DNA of 64,000 nucleotides from Paenibacillus thalictri (GCF_004307995.1 NZ_SIRE01000010.1:1-64000), one strand, 5' to 3'; shown: positions 25,703 through 34,992, counted from the stretch's first letter. Translations and numbers: made by a program. The notes: a model not told the origin generated them from the sequence alone.

Positions 25703-27277
25703 ATGGCGGAGAAGCAAGTTGCAGTCGGAGGAACGCTTGCCGTTTTGATGGTCGGCGCTTTCGTGACCATATTGAATCAAACGCTGCTGAATGTCGCGCT
25801 TCCGCATATGATGACAGACTTCAATATTTCCGCAACGACGGCGCAATGGCTGTCTACGGCGTATATGCTTGTCAATGGGGTGTTAATCCCTATATCGGCG
25901 TATCTGATCGCTACATTAGGCACCAAAAAGTTGTTTGTGCTGGCGATGAGTATATTCACGATCGGGTCGGTCGTCTGCGCGATCGCGCCGAATTTTTCGG
26001 TGATGCTGCTTGGCCGCGTGCTGCAGGCATGCGGGGCGGGAATCATGATGCCGCTTATCATGAGCGTGTTCCTGACGGTGTTTCCTCCTGAAAAAAGAGG
26101 CACGGCGATGGGCTCGATTGGTATTGTCATGATTTTTGCTCCGGCTGTGGGGCCAACGCTGGCCGGCTGGATCGTACAAAATTACACGTGGCGGATCTTG
26201 TTTATTATGGTGGTCCCGCTTGGATTATTGTCCGTGGCGTTAGGCTTTCGCTTTATTGCCAATATCATTAAGCCAAGCTTTCCGAAATTCGACGGCTGGG
26301 GTGCAGTGACCTCGACGCTTGGTTTCGGCGGCTTGTTGTACGGCTTCAGCGAAGCGGGCAGCAAGGGCTGGTCCAGCTTTGTGGTCATCGGTTTTCTGAT
26401 TCTGGGGGCTATCTTTACGCTGATCTTCGTATTGAGGGAACTGAGAGTGGATCAGCCGCTGCTGGAAATGCGCGTGTTTCAATACAATATTTTTACGTTA
26501 ACGACAATTATCGGAGCGGCGATCAATTTGACCATGTTTGGGGCGATGATCCTGCTGCCGATCTACTTGCAAAACATTCGCGGTTTTACGCCGCTTCAGT
26601 CCGGCTTGTTAATGCTTCCGGGAGCGCTGCTGATGGGGGTGATGTCGCCGATTTCAGGAGCCTTATTCGACAGAATAGGAGCCAGACCGCTGGCCATAGT
26701 GGGATTGATTATTACCGCTCTGACAACATGGGAATTTGGCAAGCTGACTTCCGAGAGCACATACGGGCATATATTAATGCTTTATACGGTGCGCAGCTTT
26801 GGCATGTCGCTGATCATGATGACCGTTCAAACGGCCGGTTTGAATCAAATTCCGCAGCAGCTCAGTTCTCACGCCACGGCGATGTCGAATACGATGCGGC
26901 AAATATCCGCTTCCATCGGCACGGCGCTGCTGGTTACCGTCATGTCTTCGCGTACGACGGTGCATATGGGCGATTACAGCAACAATATTACGTCAAACCA
27001 GCCGCAGATCGTGGACATGCTGGGAGGCCTTACAGCGGCGATGGCGGCCATGGCGGGAGTTCCCGTTCAAGCGGCGGAACCGCTGGCCATATCGACATTG
27101 TATGGCCTGGCTATGAAGGAAGCGACCATCAAAGGAATCAATGACGCATTTGTCGTCGCCACCATATTCGCTATCATTTCCTTGGTGCTGTCTTTGTTTA
27201 TTTCCAACCCGAAGAAAAAACAGGCGCACAGCCTCCCTACCGCTAAAGCAGAACTCGTCGGTGAACCTGTCAAATGA
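25703..27277 (+). CDS. DHA2 family MFS drug efflux transporter (EmrB/QacA type)
   Basis: 524 residues with about 14 transmembrane helices. Motif 1 region LPHMMTDFNISATTAQWLSTAY, DHA2 motif C (GPTLAGWIV) in helix 5, and GFTPLQSGLLMLPGALLMG-type loop (8-9). This is a proton-coupled exporter of lipophilic compounds; with the HlyD-like gene upstream it forms an EmrAB-like pair. The substrate is unknown. GGGGGCCGGGAG is the ribosome-binding site. No regulator gene is adjacent. A flavodoxin gene follows after 26 bases, perhaps in the same transcript. Confidence 0.95.
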   Translation: MAEKQVAVGGTLAVLMVGAFVTILNQTLLNVALPHMMTDFNISATTAQWLSTAYMLVNGVLIPISAYLIATLGTKKLFVLAMSIFTIGSVVCAIAPNFSVMLLGRVLQACGAGIMMPLIMSVFLTVFPPEKRGTAMGSIGIVMIFAPAVGPTLAGWIVQNYTWRILFIMVVPLGLLSVALGFRFIANIIKPSFPKFDGWGAVTSTLGFGGLLYGFSEAGSKGWSSFVVIGFLILGAIFTLIFVLRELRVDQPLLEMRVFQYNIFTLTTIIGAAINLTMFGAMILLPIYLQNIRGFTPLQSGLLMLPGALLMGVMSPISGALFDRIGARPLAIVGLIITALTTWEFGKLTSESTYGHILMLYTVRSFGMSLIMMTVQTAGLNQIPQQLSSHATAMSNTMRQISASIGTALLVTVMSSRTTVHMGDYSNNITSNQPQIVDMLGGLTAAMAAMAGVPVQAAEPLAISTLYGLAMKEATIKGINDAFVVATIFAIISLVLSLFISNPKKKQAHSLPTAKAELVGEPVK

Positions 27278-27303
27278 TTTAACGTTAAAGAAAGGGGCTT
27301 ATT

Positions 27304-27840
27304 ATGAAAATCTATGTTGTATACGACAGTGAAAACGGCCACACCGATGCGCTGGCGCAGTCCATTGCGGAAGGAGCCCGCCAAGCGGAAGGGGCTGAAG
27401 TGTGGATCCATCATGTGCATGAAGCGGACATCTATCAATTGGAGCAGATGGATGCGATCATCTGGGGCTGTCCCGGCCATTTCGGTTCGATCAGCGCGGG
27501 ACTGAAAGCATGGATTGACCGGCTGGGGTATTTGTGGGCAAACGGGAAGCTGATCGGCAAGCTGGGCGCTGTATTTTGTACGACGGCGACGATCCATGGA
27601 GGGATTGAAACGACCCTCCTGAACCTGATAACGCCCATGCTGCACCAGGGAATGATTATCGTCGGATTGCCGGGGAACATTAAGGAGAACGCGCTTTACG
27701 GGTCTTATTACGGGGTAGGCGTGAGCTGCCCGGTGGAGTTGTCGCCGGCCGATCCCCCCAATTTGCCGACGGCAAACGATTTGGCGCTTGGCCGGGCGCT
27801 GGGCAGACGGGTGGCGGAGCTCGCCAAAAAATTGCATTAA
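27304..27840 (+). CDS. flavodoxin-fold protein (WrbA-like NAD(P)H:quinone oxidoreductase)
   Basis: 178 residues with a flavodoxin fold: [20 protein letters not shown] (FMN phosphate loop), [20 protein letters not shown] and [19 protein letters not shown], the WrbA/flavodoxin_2 pattern. Likely binds FMN and reduces quinones by two electrons. AAAGGGG lies before the ATG. It is located behind the efflux pair, fitting a detoxification role, but this is guilt by association. Confidence 0.85.
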   Translation: MKIYVVYDSENGHTDALAQSIAEGARQAEGAEVWIHHVHEADIYQLEQMDAIIWGCPGHFGSISAGLKAWIDRLGYLWANGKLIGKLGAVFCTTATIHGGIETTLLNLITPMLHQGMIIVGLPGNIKENALYGSYYGVGVSCPVELSPADPPNLPTANDLALGRALGRRVAELAKKLH

Positions 27841-27876
27841 CTACAAAACATCGGGCGGGGCAGGTGAAAAAACATA

Positions 27877-28329
27877 ATGTTGTATACAATTATAGCGGTT
27901 GTAGTGGTCGCAATTATTTTTTTGGTCGTCTACAATATGCGGGCGGCTAAGAAGGGCAATTCCCAAGCGAACATGGCTCGAAAACCGACGGCAGATGCCG
28001 AGCCGAAGATGGACAAGGTGCAGGCCGAGAGCGTACAGGTCAAACCGGAGCAGGGTGAGCCGGTTTTACAAGCGGAGCCAAGCCAGCCTGACCGTACGGA
28101 AACGGCCAGCGGCGGTGAGATGACGGCCCAAGAAAGCGGCCCTAACCGGCAGCAAGCGGTTAAAGGTTATAAAAAACATAACGACAACCAATACAGACAA
28201 GCTTTGCGCCAGTTCTCCACCCAAGAGGAGAGCGTCGGCAAAGAGGATGCTTCGATTCCTGAAGCGCCGGTCATGAACAAAGACGACGATTTCCGGGAAG
28301 CGCTGCGTTCGATTTCCAAACAAGACTAA
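27877..28329 (+). CDS. single-pass membrane protein with two DxxxRxALRxxS motifs
   Basis: 150 residues: one N-terminal transmembrane helix (2-20, LYTIIAVVVVAIIFLVVYN), a Glu/Gln/Pro-rich linker and two similar short segments, DNQYRQALRQFS and DDDFREALRSIS at the very C-terminus. A related segment (DEQFRQAIRNFA) forms the core of the next small protein. I do not recognise the family. The two genes are 49 bases apart and probably one operon; the shared motif suggests they meet the same partner or each other. Confidence 0.7.
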   Translation: MLYTIIAVVVVAIIFLVVYNMRAAKKGNSQANMARKPTADAEPKMDKVQAESVQVKPEQGEPVLQAEPSQPDRTETASGGEMTAQESGPNRQQAVKGYKKHNDNQYRQALRQFSTQEESVGKEDASIPEAPVMNKDDDFREALRSISKQD

Positions 28330-28378
28330 ATCTTGCCGCGGCCGCCCTATGCAAGTGTAAAAGAGAGGAGGATACCCG

Positions 28379-28531
28379 ATGGCAGATCAGTTCGCAAACG
28401 AGGAACAGGATTTGGAAGCGATGAACAGCGACGAACAGTTTAGGCAAGCCATCAGAAATTTTGCAGGCATGGATGTGGAACAGTTGAACCCGCAGCAGCC
28501 AGCGGATGAGGAGCAAGATCAGCTGCTGTAA
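28379..28531 (+). CDS. 50-residue acidic protein sharing the (D/E)xxFRxAIR motif
   Basis: Begins MADQFANEEQDLEAMNSDEQ, continues FRQAIRNFAGMD and ends in an acidic Gln-rich tail. AGAGAGGAGG lies 7 bases before the ATG. The middle helix-like segment matches the repeats of the upstream membrane protein. Too small for a family call. Confidence 0.65.
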   Translation: MADQFANEEQDLEAMNSDEQFRQAIRNFAGMDVEQLNPQQPADEEQDQLL

Positions 28532-28549
28532 GGGCGCCGCGGCCCAATA

Positions 28550-29035
28550 TCAGTCGATAAGCTGAATGCTGCAGTTATACGCCTTAGCGATGCCGCTCAT
28601 CAGATCCGCCAAATGCGCTTCGACGGCATAATAAGATTCGCCGTTTCTTGTGGACCGCGCTTGCAGATGCTCCTCCATCTGCAGCAAGGCAAGCCGGCGG
28701 TTGTCTTCCGTCCCTTCCGAAAGACGGAACAAAAGGATCTGGTCCGCATAGACATATGCATGTTCGAGGCGAGTGACCAGACCGAAGTCGGTAAACGTTG
28801 GAGCCAGCTCGGTTCCGGCATCAAGCAGAATCAGCTCAAGTTCTTCGTATTCGACATGGTATTTGTTCATGATACCGCCCGCCTCATCGCGAATAAGCGG
28901 CTCGTCGTAGATAAGCAAATCTTTGTCCCGATCGAAGGGCGGCGCGTCTGCCGCCAGCGCTTTTACAATCTGAGCGTAAAATCCGGGACGCTTGGCGTCC
29001 GGCAGATCCATTATCAAAGCGTACATTCGTTTCAA
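28550..29035 (-). CDS. hypothetical protein, about 160 residues
   Basis: A soluble alpha/beta protein (MYALIMDLPDAKRPGFYAQI near the N-terminus, later TEDNRRLALLQMEEHL). I do not recognise it. A TTG at 29035 has a GGCTGGTG-type site 6 bases upstream. An ATG at 29026 and a TTG at 29056 are alternatives in the same frame. It begins right after the stop of the coiled-coil exported protein upstream on the minus strand, so the two are an operon. Confidence 0.65.
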   Translation of the reverse strand: MKRMYALIMDLPDAKRPGFYAQIVKALAADAPPFDRDKDLLIYDEPLIRDEAGGIMNKYHVEYEELELILLDAGTELAPTFTDFGLVTRLEHAYVYADQILLFRLSEGTEDNRRLALLQMEEHLQARSTRNGESYYAVEAHLADLMSGIAKAYNCSIQLID

Positions 29036-29058
29036 TGGGTGCACCAGCCTTTTCAAGT

Positions 29059-30147
29059 CTAAAGGGCGAATTTGAGTTGTATGCTGAGTTTTCCTTCTTC
29101 CATCGACATGCCTGTCACCTGCAGGAAGGAGGCGAGTTTCTGCGGATAAATGCCGAGATCGAAATCTTTCTCCAGCGAGGAAATCGTCGTTTGCGGCAGC
29201 TGGAAGCCGTTAAACAGCAGCTCATCGACCACAAAAAGTATCGCATTTTTGTTTTTTTGCGAGTCTATGACGTAATGGCCTTTGATCGATATGGCGGTAT
29301 CGTCTTGTTTGCCTTCGGCAACGACCTTTTGTCCGGTAAACCGAAAGGACATATTTTCGAAAAGCTTATTTTTTTGGCGTAGGAAAAGGTTCAGCTCCTG
29401 GTCGGTGATTTGGAACGTCTGATTAAAGCCGTTTAAAATCAGGTTGGAGTTTTTGCCGTTGCCTGCCGTAGCCAGTTCGGGAAGCTGCTTCATGGCTTCG
29501 GCCAGCGCTTGAAAATAAGTTCGAAACAGCGGGACGCCCTTATCCTGCCAGTCCTGGGTCAAGTCCTTGATTTGCTGCTGCAGCTGTTTCGGCTCCTGTT
29601 GCTTGGCGAGCTCTTCGTCAAGCTGCTTCTGGAGCACAACGATCTGATCTTTTTGCGTTATGTAACGGGTTTTCGTCTGATCCAAATCCGCTTGAGATTG
29701 CTCAAGCTGCACGCGCAGCCGGTTTAATTCTTTTATTTTATCGGCAAACTGCTGTAGTGAACGGTGGTCGTTATTGATGATCATACTTAAATATTCCAGC
29801 GTTGTCAGCGCATCGGATAAAGAATCGACAGAAAACAGCAGCATCCAGATCGCATCCCGGTCCCCGATATAATAAGCGCGCAGCACTTGGGCCGCATGCG
29901 CTCTCATCTGCTCCGTTTGGGATTGTTGATCGATCATATTTTGCTTGATTTCGTTTTGTTGGCCTTGCAAACGTTGTTGCTCGGCATCGATGCGGGCCAA
30001 TTCCTGATCGATTTCGTATAAGGTCAGCCCTTTTTGCAGCACGCTATTCGCTTCGTTCAGGCCGGTCTCGGCCGCTGCACCAAGAGGCAGCAGACCGAGC
30101 ACACAGCACATCAATATCATCCACGCAGCCCGGTAACGGTTTCTCAT
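29059..30147 (-). CDS. exported coiled-coil protein of unknown function
   Basis: 362 residues. Signal peptide about 1-25 (MRNRYRAAWMILMCCVLGLL, cleavage near GAAAE), a long coiled coil (about 30-190, with many Gln/Glu heptads and a YYIGDRDAIWMLLFSVDS stretch like the hook of PcsB/CwlO N-terminal domains), then a beta-rich C-terminal domain (about 215-362). No NlpC/P60 or other hydrolase motif is present, so it could be a regulator or scaffold at the wall. GGAGGAG precedes the ATG at 30147; the frame continues upstream without a site. Confidence 0.75.
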   Translation of the reverse strand: MRNRYRAAWMILMCCVLGLLPLGAAAETGLNEANSVLQKGLTLYEIDQELARIDAEQQRLQGQQNEIKQNMIDQQSQTEQMRAHAAQVLRAYYIGDRDAIWMLLFSVDSLSDALTTLEYLSMIINNDHRSLQQFADKIKELNRLRVQLEQSQADLDQTKTRYITQKDQIVVLQKQLDEELAKQQEPKQLQQQIKDLTQDWQDKGVPLFRTYFQALAEAMKQLPELATAGNGKNSNLILNGFNQTFQITDQELNLFLRQKNKLFENMSFRFTGQKVVAEGKQDDTAISIKGHYVIDSQKNKNAILFVVDELLFNGFQLPQTTISSLEKDFDLGIYPQKLASFLQVTGMSMEEGKLSIQLKFAL

Positions 30148-30372
30148 CCCAAGCTCCTCCATATTTTGTCTGCTGCTCATTGCTCCCCGTAAACAAATGC
30201 CTAATCTTATGAAGCTGTGCAAAAGCCGCCGCCGCTAAAACGGATAACCGCAGCGCAAAGGCGTTCATCTGGCTGATGAAACTTTTGCTTTAAGACAAGA
30301 TACTCGGGTTCTCAATAAGCTTATCATATTCGCAGTCAAAACATGACTGAAAAATCGGATTTGTCCGAAACG

Positions 30373-31230
30373 CTACATGTAAATATGAGGCGAAGGCTGG
30401 TTTTGGCCTTCGGTCATCCAATCTCCCGGAACTTGGGCAATGAGTTTCTTTGCGGCTTCTTCCTCCTGCAGCCCAATCCATCCCTCTATAAGTTCGCTTA
30501 TGACGTCGCCGGCCTTGGCTGGAAGTTGATGAGGCATATCTTTGACAAAATAAAGCGTCGGATGGCGCAAGCCGTTATGCAGCAGACGGGCGTATTTGCG
30601 GAATGCCGCATCTTTTTCCCCGTAAATCAGCAGCATCGGTGCTTTAATCTCCTTCAGACGGTGCGTGCAGCGGTATTTGCCGCTGTATTTGAAGTATTCC
30701 GCCGCATTCCGGGGATCTCCTTTTATCGACGATGCATACAAATTTTTGAATGTAATCGGCATATCCGCATTGCCTGCCGTAATTGCCGCAGAGAGCAGCT
30801 TATGCGCATTGAACTGAGCGAACTGTGTCGCCAGCCATATTCGGCTTGATGTGATCCAATCGCTTGCCTCCGACATGGCGCTGACCATAATGCCGCCAAG
30901 GAACTTTTGCGGATACGTCAGCATCGCTTCCAGAGCCACCGACCCTCCGGTTGAATAACCGCAAATATAAGCTTGTTCAACATCAAGATAGTCAAGCAGC
31001 TGTTTAATATCCTCCGCGATTAAAGGATAGGTCAGAGGGGCCTCCGACAAGGCGCTCTCGCCGTGCCCGCGAATATCGAATATAATGACTTTATGGTCAA
31101 AGGACAGCTGGACCATCTGGTACGTGAAAATTTTGCCCGACAAAAGCGGAGGGTGCACAAAAATAATCGGCGGCCCTTCTCCTTGAGTATGATAATGGAG
31201 CCGTGTCCCGTTGACTTTGGCAAAGGGCAT
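30373..31230 (-). CDS. alpha/beta hydrolase
   Basis: 285 residues, alpha/beta-hydrolase fold: oxyanion HPPLLSG (residues about 26-32), FDIRGHGES, nucleophile elbow GYSTGG with the candidate Ser near residue 93, acid GEKDAAF and a late MPHQLP His. It lacks a signal peptide. The family covers esterases, haloperoxidase-like and lactonase enzymes; the substrate is unknown. The ATG lies 9-10 bases after a GAGGTGA site. The lipoprotein terminator lies between this gene and the next one upstream, so it has its own transcript. Confidence 0.88.
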   Translation of the reverse strand: MPFAKVNGTRLHYHTQGEGPPIIFVHPPLLSGKIFTYQMVQLSFDHKVIIFDIRGHGESALSEAPLTYPLIAEDIKQLLDYLDVEQAYICGYSTGGSVALEAMLTYPQKFLGGIMVSAMSEASDWITSSRIWLATQFAQFNAHKLLSAAITAGNADMPITFKNLYASSIKGDPRNAAEYFKYSGKYRCTHRLKEIKAPMLLIYGEKDAAFRKYARLLHNGLRHPTLYFVKDMPHQLPAKAGDVISELIEGWIGLQEEEAAKKLIAQVPGDWMTEGQNQPSPHIYM

Positions 31231-31296
31231 AAAAAGTCACCTCGCAGAGATATAAGTTCATCTATAGTTTCTCCGCGGCGGACAAGGCCATGCTCA

Positions 31297-31326
31297 CAAA
31301 AAAATTCCCATGCCGTGGCATGGGAA
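31297..31326 (-). terminator. intrinsic terminator after the lipoprotein gene (minus strand)
   Basis: TTCCCATGCC (31305-31314) pairs perfectly with GGCATGGGAA (31317-31326). Reading the minus strand, seven T residues follow (A-run at 31298-31304). Confidence 0.9.
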
Positions 31327-31384
31327 CAACATGGGACGCTGAAGCTCGAAATGTTTTTATGGCGCGCCTAACAGCCAGTAGGCG

Positions 31385-32302
31385 TCAAGGCTGCTTGGAC
31401 GGTGCCGCCGGCAGGTTTAGCGGTTTGGCATCGGCTGGAACGGGCATTTCAAACGCAGGAGACGTGTTCACATCGGATATATACTGCCGCAGTTCCACAT
31501 GTTGTTGTTCCGGCTTGCCTGAGGACTGTTTCAAGGTGAAATACAGCTGGTACCGCTGTTCGCGGATGAATCCTTTCTCGTCTACGGCAAAACTTAAGCT
31601 GCTTGGCGCTTGAAGTTCGATTTGTCCGGGGTTGATAAGTCCGGCTGCCCAGCCGTTGGTTTTCAGCCATTCGGTCATCCCGGGTACGGCGGCATTCAGT
31701 GCCGTATTTAACTCCTTGGCATTGCTTTCGTTCATTTCAATCGTATACTGCCGTGCAGATGATTGGTCCGGGAGCGTGACGGGCTCTTTGGTTTGATTCA
31801 CCCATTTGGCGTCGACCGCGCCCAGCACTTGCTTTAACAAGGCGGACATCAAATCTTCGGAACCGCTCAGTTTGCCGGTTTGGTTTCCGGTTATTTTAGA
31901 CATATCCAAGACCGAGAATTCGCCATTTTTATGGATCGGCGGCAAGCTGAAGTACCATTTGCCGTCCTTAAACAGGGCGGGAATTTCCATGGATGTATTG
32001 CCGGCATTTTCCGGAGTGATTTTCAAGGTTGTTTCCATGCGTGGTTCGGAGCTGGAAACACCTTTCCATTCCAGCTTGCTTGTTTTTACAAATGAAAGCA
32101 GGGCGGTTGTCAGCGGAGCGGACGGATCGGCGTTCAGGTGCAGATTTAATAGGGCGGAACCTTCAAACCGGTAGCTGGCCAGCTCCGATTGTTTGGCCGC
32201 GGCGGTCAGCAGATCGGATTTAATTTTGGCATGATCGGTGCAAGCGGAAGCAAGCAGCCCTAAACTTATAATTGCGGCTAGTATTGCCGATTTCTTCAAC
32301 AT
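31385..32302 (-). CDS. lipoprotein, LolA/DUF6612-like fold suspected
   Basis: 305 residues. Lipoprotein signal MLKKSAILAAIISLGLLASAC (lipobox ASAC; Cys21 by count), then a beta-rich domain with alternating strands: YRFEGSALLNLHL, RMETTLKITPE, KDGKWYFSLPP, RQYTIEMNE, LSFAVDEKGFIREQRYQLY. The pattern of paired strands with KDGKWYF-type segments resembles LolA-like or DUF6612 lipoproteins; the call is uncertain. AAGGAGA lies before the ATG at 32302; the frame runs upstream to 32353 without a site. It is divergent from the methyltransferase gene. Confidence 0.75.
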   Translation of the reverse strand: MLKKSAILAAIISLGLLASACTDHAKIKSDLLTAAAKQSELASYRFEGSALLNLHLNADPSAPLTTALLSFVKTSKLEWKGVSSSEPRMETTLKITPENAGNTSMEIPALFKDGKWYFSLPPIHKNGEFSVLDMSKITGNQTGKLSGSEDLMSALLKQVLGAVDAKWVNQTKEPVTLPDQSSARQYTIEMNESNAKELNTALNAAVPGMTEWLKTNGWAAGLINPGQIELQAPSSLSFAVDEKGFIREQRYQLYFTLKQSSGKPEQQHVELRQYISDVNTSPAFEMPVPADAKPLNLPAAPSKQP

Positions 32303-32416
32303 AATGTTTGACGGTCTCCTTAAGTTGTTCTGAACATGATGCAGTATATTCACTTATTATAGCGATTTGCTTTCTTTTTGTCTGTAACAGAAATACGATG
32401 AAGAGGTGTGACTACG

Positions 32417-33523
32417 ATGGCTGAAAGCAGCGGGCAAGCGCTCCGCGAAGTGATACAAGCCGAGATCCGGCTTCAGCCGGATCAAGTGATTTCGTTTAAG
32501 CGGTATATGGAGTTATGCCTCTACCACCCAAAGTTTGGTTATTATACAAGCAGCCGGCCGAAAGTTGGCAAAACCGGCGATTTCTACACAAGCTCATCGA
32601 TCGGCGGCGTGATGGGGGAAATGCTGGCGGCATATTTGGCCGCGCAGACAAGCGGGAACGATACGGTAACCCTCGTGGAATGGGGCGGCGGCACCGGTGC
32701 GCTTGCCGGACAATTGCTCGATCAGCTGCGAGATGAGTTTCCGTCATTATATGACCGATTGAAATACATAAGTGTCGAGACCAGCGCATATCACCGCGAG
32801 CTTCAGCGGGAAACCTTGGCCTCCCATGCGGCCGTAACTTCGTTTGTGCTGCCGGAGCAATGGCTGCAGGAAGGGCCTTACCAAGGCAACGTCATTTTGT
32901 CCAATGAACTGCTTGACGTTTTCCCGGTTGATCGGCTTGTGTATCTTCAAGGAAATTGGCATCACGTGCACGTGGGCTGGAATGAAACGGAAGAAAGCTT
33001 TGAAAACCGGCTGCTCCTGCTGGAAGACCCCGTACTTGCGGGTTATATAAAACAAGAAGGAATTACTCCGCTTGAGGGGCAATGGATCGAGATCAATTTG
33101 GGCGCAATGGAGTGGATCGGCCAAGTGGCGGATTGTTTGGCGGACGGTCAAATCATCTCCATCGATTACGGCGATACAAACCACGAGCTTTATGCTTCGC
33201 ACCGTATGAACGGAACTTTTTTATGTTACCGCGGACATCAAGCTTACGACGATCCTTATGCTTATCCGGGGGAACAAGATATGACCGCTCATGTGAATTT
33301 CAGTGCTTGTATGCGCAAGGGAGAGGAGCATGGTTTTTTTTCTTCACTGCGGACACAAAAGCAATTTCTGCTTGAATGCGGCATTTTAAACAAGCTGCAA
33401 AATGTAGCCGGCGGCGATCCTTTCCACCCGGCGGCCCGCAAAAACCGGGCCATTCGCCAGCTTCTGCTCAGCGACCAGATGAGCGAGTTGTTTAAGGTGC
33501 TTGTGCAAACAAAAAAAAGGTGA
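32417..33523 (+). CDS. MidA/NDUFAF7 family SAM-dependent methyltransferase
   Basis: 368 residues, COG1565 family. N-terminal ISFKRYMELCLYHPKFGYY and KVGKTGDFYTSSSIGG, SAM-binding VEWGGGTGALAGQLLD and LSNELLDVFPVDR are family signatures. Eukaryotic NDUFAF7 methylates an arginine of complex I; the bacterial target is unknown. AGAGGTG lies 9 bases before the ATG at 32417, which overlaps a possible GTG start at 32408. A bidirectional terminator overlaps its end. Confidence 0.9.
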   Translation: MAESSGQALREVIQAEIRLQPDQVISFKRYMELCLYHPKFGYYTSSRPKVGKTGDFYTSSSIGGVMGEMLAAYLAAQTSGNDTVTLVEWGGGTGALAGQLLDQLRDEFPSLYDRLKYISVETSAYHRELQRETLASHAAVTSFVLPEQWLQEGPYQGNVILSNELLDVFPVDRLVYLQGNWHHVHVGWNETEESFENRLLLLEDPVLAGYIKQEGITPLEGQWIEINLGAMEWIGQVADCLADGQIISIDYGDTNHELYASHRMNGTFLCYRGHQAYDDPYAYPGEQDMTAHVNFSACMRKGEEHGFFSSLRTQKQFLLECGILNKLQNVAGGDPFHPAARKNRAIRQLLLSDQMSELFKVLVQTKKR

Positions 33524-33550
33524 TCCGCATGCGGACCGCCTTTTTTTTGT
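33517..33550. terminator. bidirectional intrinsic terminator
   Basis: AAGGTGATCCGC (33517-33528) pairs with GCGGACCGCCTT (33531-33542) with one mismatch, A-run on the left and T-run on the right. It is shared by the methyltransferase gene and the convergent DUF2626 gene. Confidence 0.85.
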
Positions 33551-33567
33551 GAGCTGTAAGCTCAGGA

Positions 33568-33798
33568 TTACAATTCAAGCTTAAAGAATGACCAGTAAGA
33601 AAAGCCAAGAAAAGCGAAAAACATGTAACCCCAGAAAATCAGTATGTAACTGCGTTCGGTTAGCTTCATGTAGCCCAACAGTACGAATACCGCTGTTTGC
33701 GCAAAAAATATCAGTGCCATCGGAACCATATCTCCTGCGAGTCCCATGAGCCCGATAACGAGCGTCCAAAAACCAAGCACTCGGAACATTCGATCCAT
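33568..33798 (-). CDS. DUF2626 family membrane protein (YqgY-like)
   Basis: 76 residues with two or three membrane segments, starting MDRMFRVLGFWTLVIGLMGL and containing KLTERSYILIFWGYMFFAFLG. This matches the Bacillales DUF2626/YqgY family, whose function is unknown. GAGGGGGAT lies 8 bases before the ATG at 33798. The ORF is open to 33837 but lacks a site there. Confidence 0.85.
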   Translation of the reverse strand: MDRMFRVLGFWTLVIGLMGLAGDMVPMALIFFAQTAVFVLLGYMKLTERSYILIFWGYMFFAFLGFSYWSFFKLEL

Positions 33799-33994
33799 TT
33801 CGAATCCCCCTCTCCTACGCTGTCTTTCATTTTTCACTATTGTACATTATACCTCCGGCGTCTAGTAGTGTAAACGTCAAACTCGTGACGAAATTTTAAA
33901 CTTTTTGCAGCGGCGCCGGGGTGTACGTCCATTTGCTCATAAAGCTCCCGTCTGCGGGGCTGTCGTTAGCTTACCCCATAAACCGCAAAAACAT

Positions 33995-34023
33995 GTATGA
34001 GCCGCCCGAAAATTGGCAATACC
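33995..34023 (+). promoter_or_regulatory. possible forespore (sigma F/G-type) promoter of the RsfA-like gene
   Basis: GTATG (33995-33999), 15-bp spacer, GGCAATACC (34015-34023). The -35 fits the sigma F consensus GHATR; the -10 GGHRARHT matches at all but two positions. The 321-bp gap 33799-34118 otherwise shows a few short inverted repeats and no ORF I would support. Confidence 0.35.
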
Positions 34024-34118
34024 GTTTAGTAGAAAAAGATTCTATGAACTCTACTATGGGCATAGAGATTAATAAACGGAACTCCAGTTATTACCTTTTC
34101 GTTAGGAGGCTTGACTAC

Positions 34119-34769
34119 ATGTCAGCAATAAGACAAGACGCATGGAGCGATGAAGACGATTTAATTTTGGCGGAGGTAACTTTGCGGCATATTCGCGAAG
34201 GCAGCACTCAACTTTCCGCTTTTGAAGAGGTAGGGGAAAAAATAGGCCGTACCGCAGCTGCTTGCGGTTTTCGCTGGAACAGTTTCGTTCGCAAAAGATA
34301 TGAAGCCGCGATCCAAATTGCCAAAGCTCAGAGACAAAAAAGAAATCAACATAAGAGAAGCCACAGCATAGCGAATGTGTCCGGAGTTGTAGCCACATTG
34401 GATACCGCCGAATTTGGCGCTATCCGGGGAGACGCGTTCAGTGAGGAGTCGATTTCGATTGACGCTGTTATTCGCTTTTTGCGCCAATGGAAAGGATCCT
34501 ATCAAGAGATGGTCAGACAACTGCGAATGTTGGAAAAAGAACTGAACGACAAGCAGCTGGAAATGGACCGCTTGGTTGAAGAAAATGACCGGCTTAGCAA
34601 ACAGGTGAACGAAGTGGAGACGGATTACCGTGTCGTCAACGACGACTACAAGGCGTTGATTCAAATTATGGACCGTGCCCGCAAGCTTGCTTTTTTGGTG
34701 GAAGAAGAAGACGAAGGCAAGCCAAGGTTCAAGATGGACGCCAATGGCAATTTGGAACGTATTGAATAA
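34119..34769 (+). CDS. RsfA/GerR family sporulation transcription regulator
   Basis: 216 residues. An N-terminal Myb/SANT-like DNA-binding domain (SAIRQDAWSDEDDLILAEV, IGRTAAACGFRWNSFVRKRY, residues 1-75) and a C-terminal coiled coil (about 125-185). RsfA is a forespore and GerR (YlbO) a mother-cell regulator in B. subtilis. The gene lies before a panE-like gene, as ylbO does before ylbP-ylbQ, so a GerR-equivalent role is plausible. TTAGGAGG lies 8-10 bases before the ATG at 34119; the frame is open 66 codons upstream but this part is not conserved-looking. Confidence 0.88.
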   Translation: MSAIRQDAWSDEDDLILAEVTLRHIREGSTQLSAFEEVGEKIGRTAAACGFRWNSFVRKRYEAAIQIAKAQRQKRNQHKRSHSIANVSGVVATLDTAEFGAIRGDAFSEESISIDAVIRFLRQWKGSYQEMVRQLRMLEKELNDKQLEMDRLVEENDRLSKQVNEVETDYRVVNDDYKALIQIMDRARKLAFLVEEEDEGKPRFKMDANGNLERIE

Positions 34770-34808
34770 GGAGAATTACCGAAGTAGTAATCATAGACTC
34801 CTAGAAAC

Positions 34809-34854
34809 AAAGACCGCGGATAGCTCCAGATGAGGGGCAACCGGGGTCTTTTTT
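34809..34854 (+). terminator. intrinsic terminator after the RsfA-like gene
   Basis: AAAGACC (34809-34815) pairs with GGTCTTT (34845-34851), with additional GG/CC inside, and continues as a T tract. Confidence 0.75.
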
Positions 34855-34992
34855 CATGGACATCGGGAACCATTCACGAATCGGGATGAGTAACGGCTGT
34901 TTTTCAAAGTGTCTGAGCTTTGTGATATATTGGAAAGTAGCGGTTGCCTGGGTGGACGTGTTATATGTTACTAAAGAAAAGGGGGGAACGGC

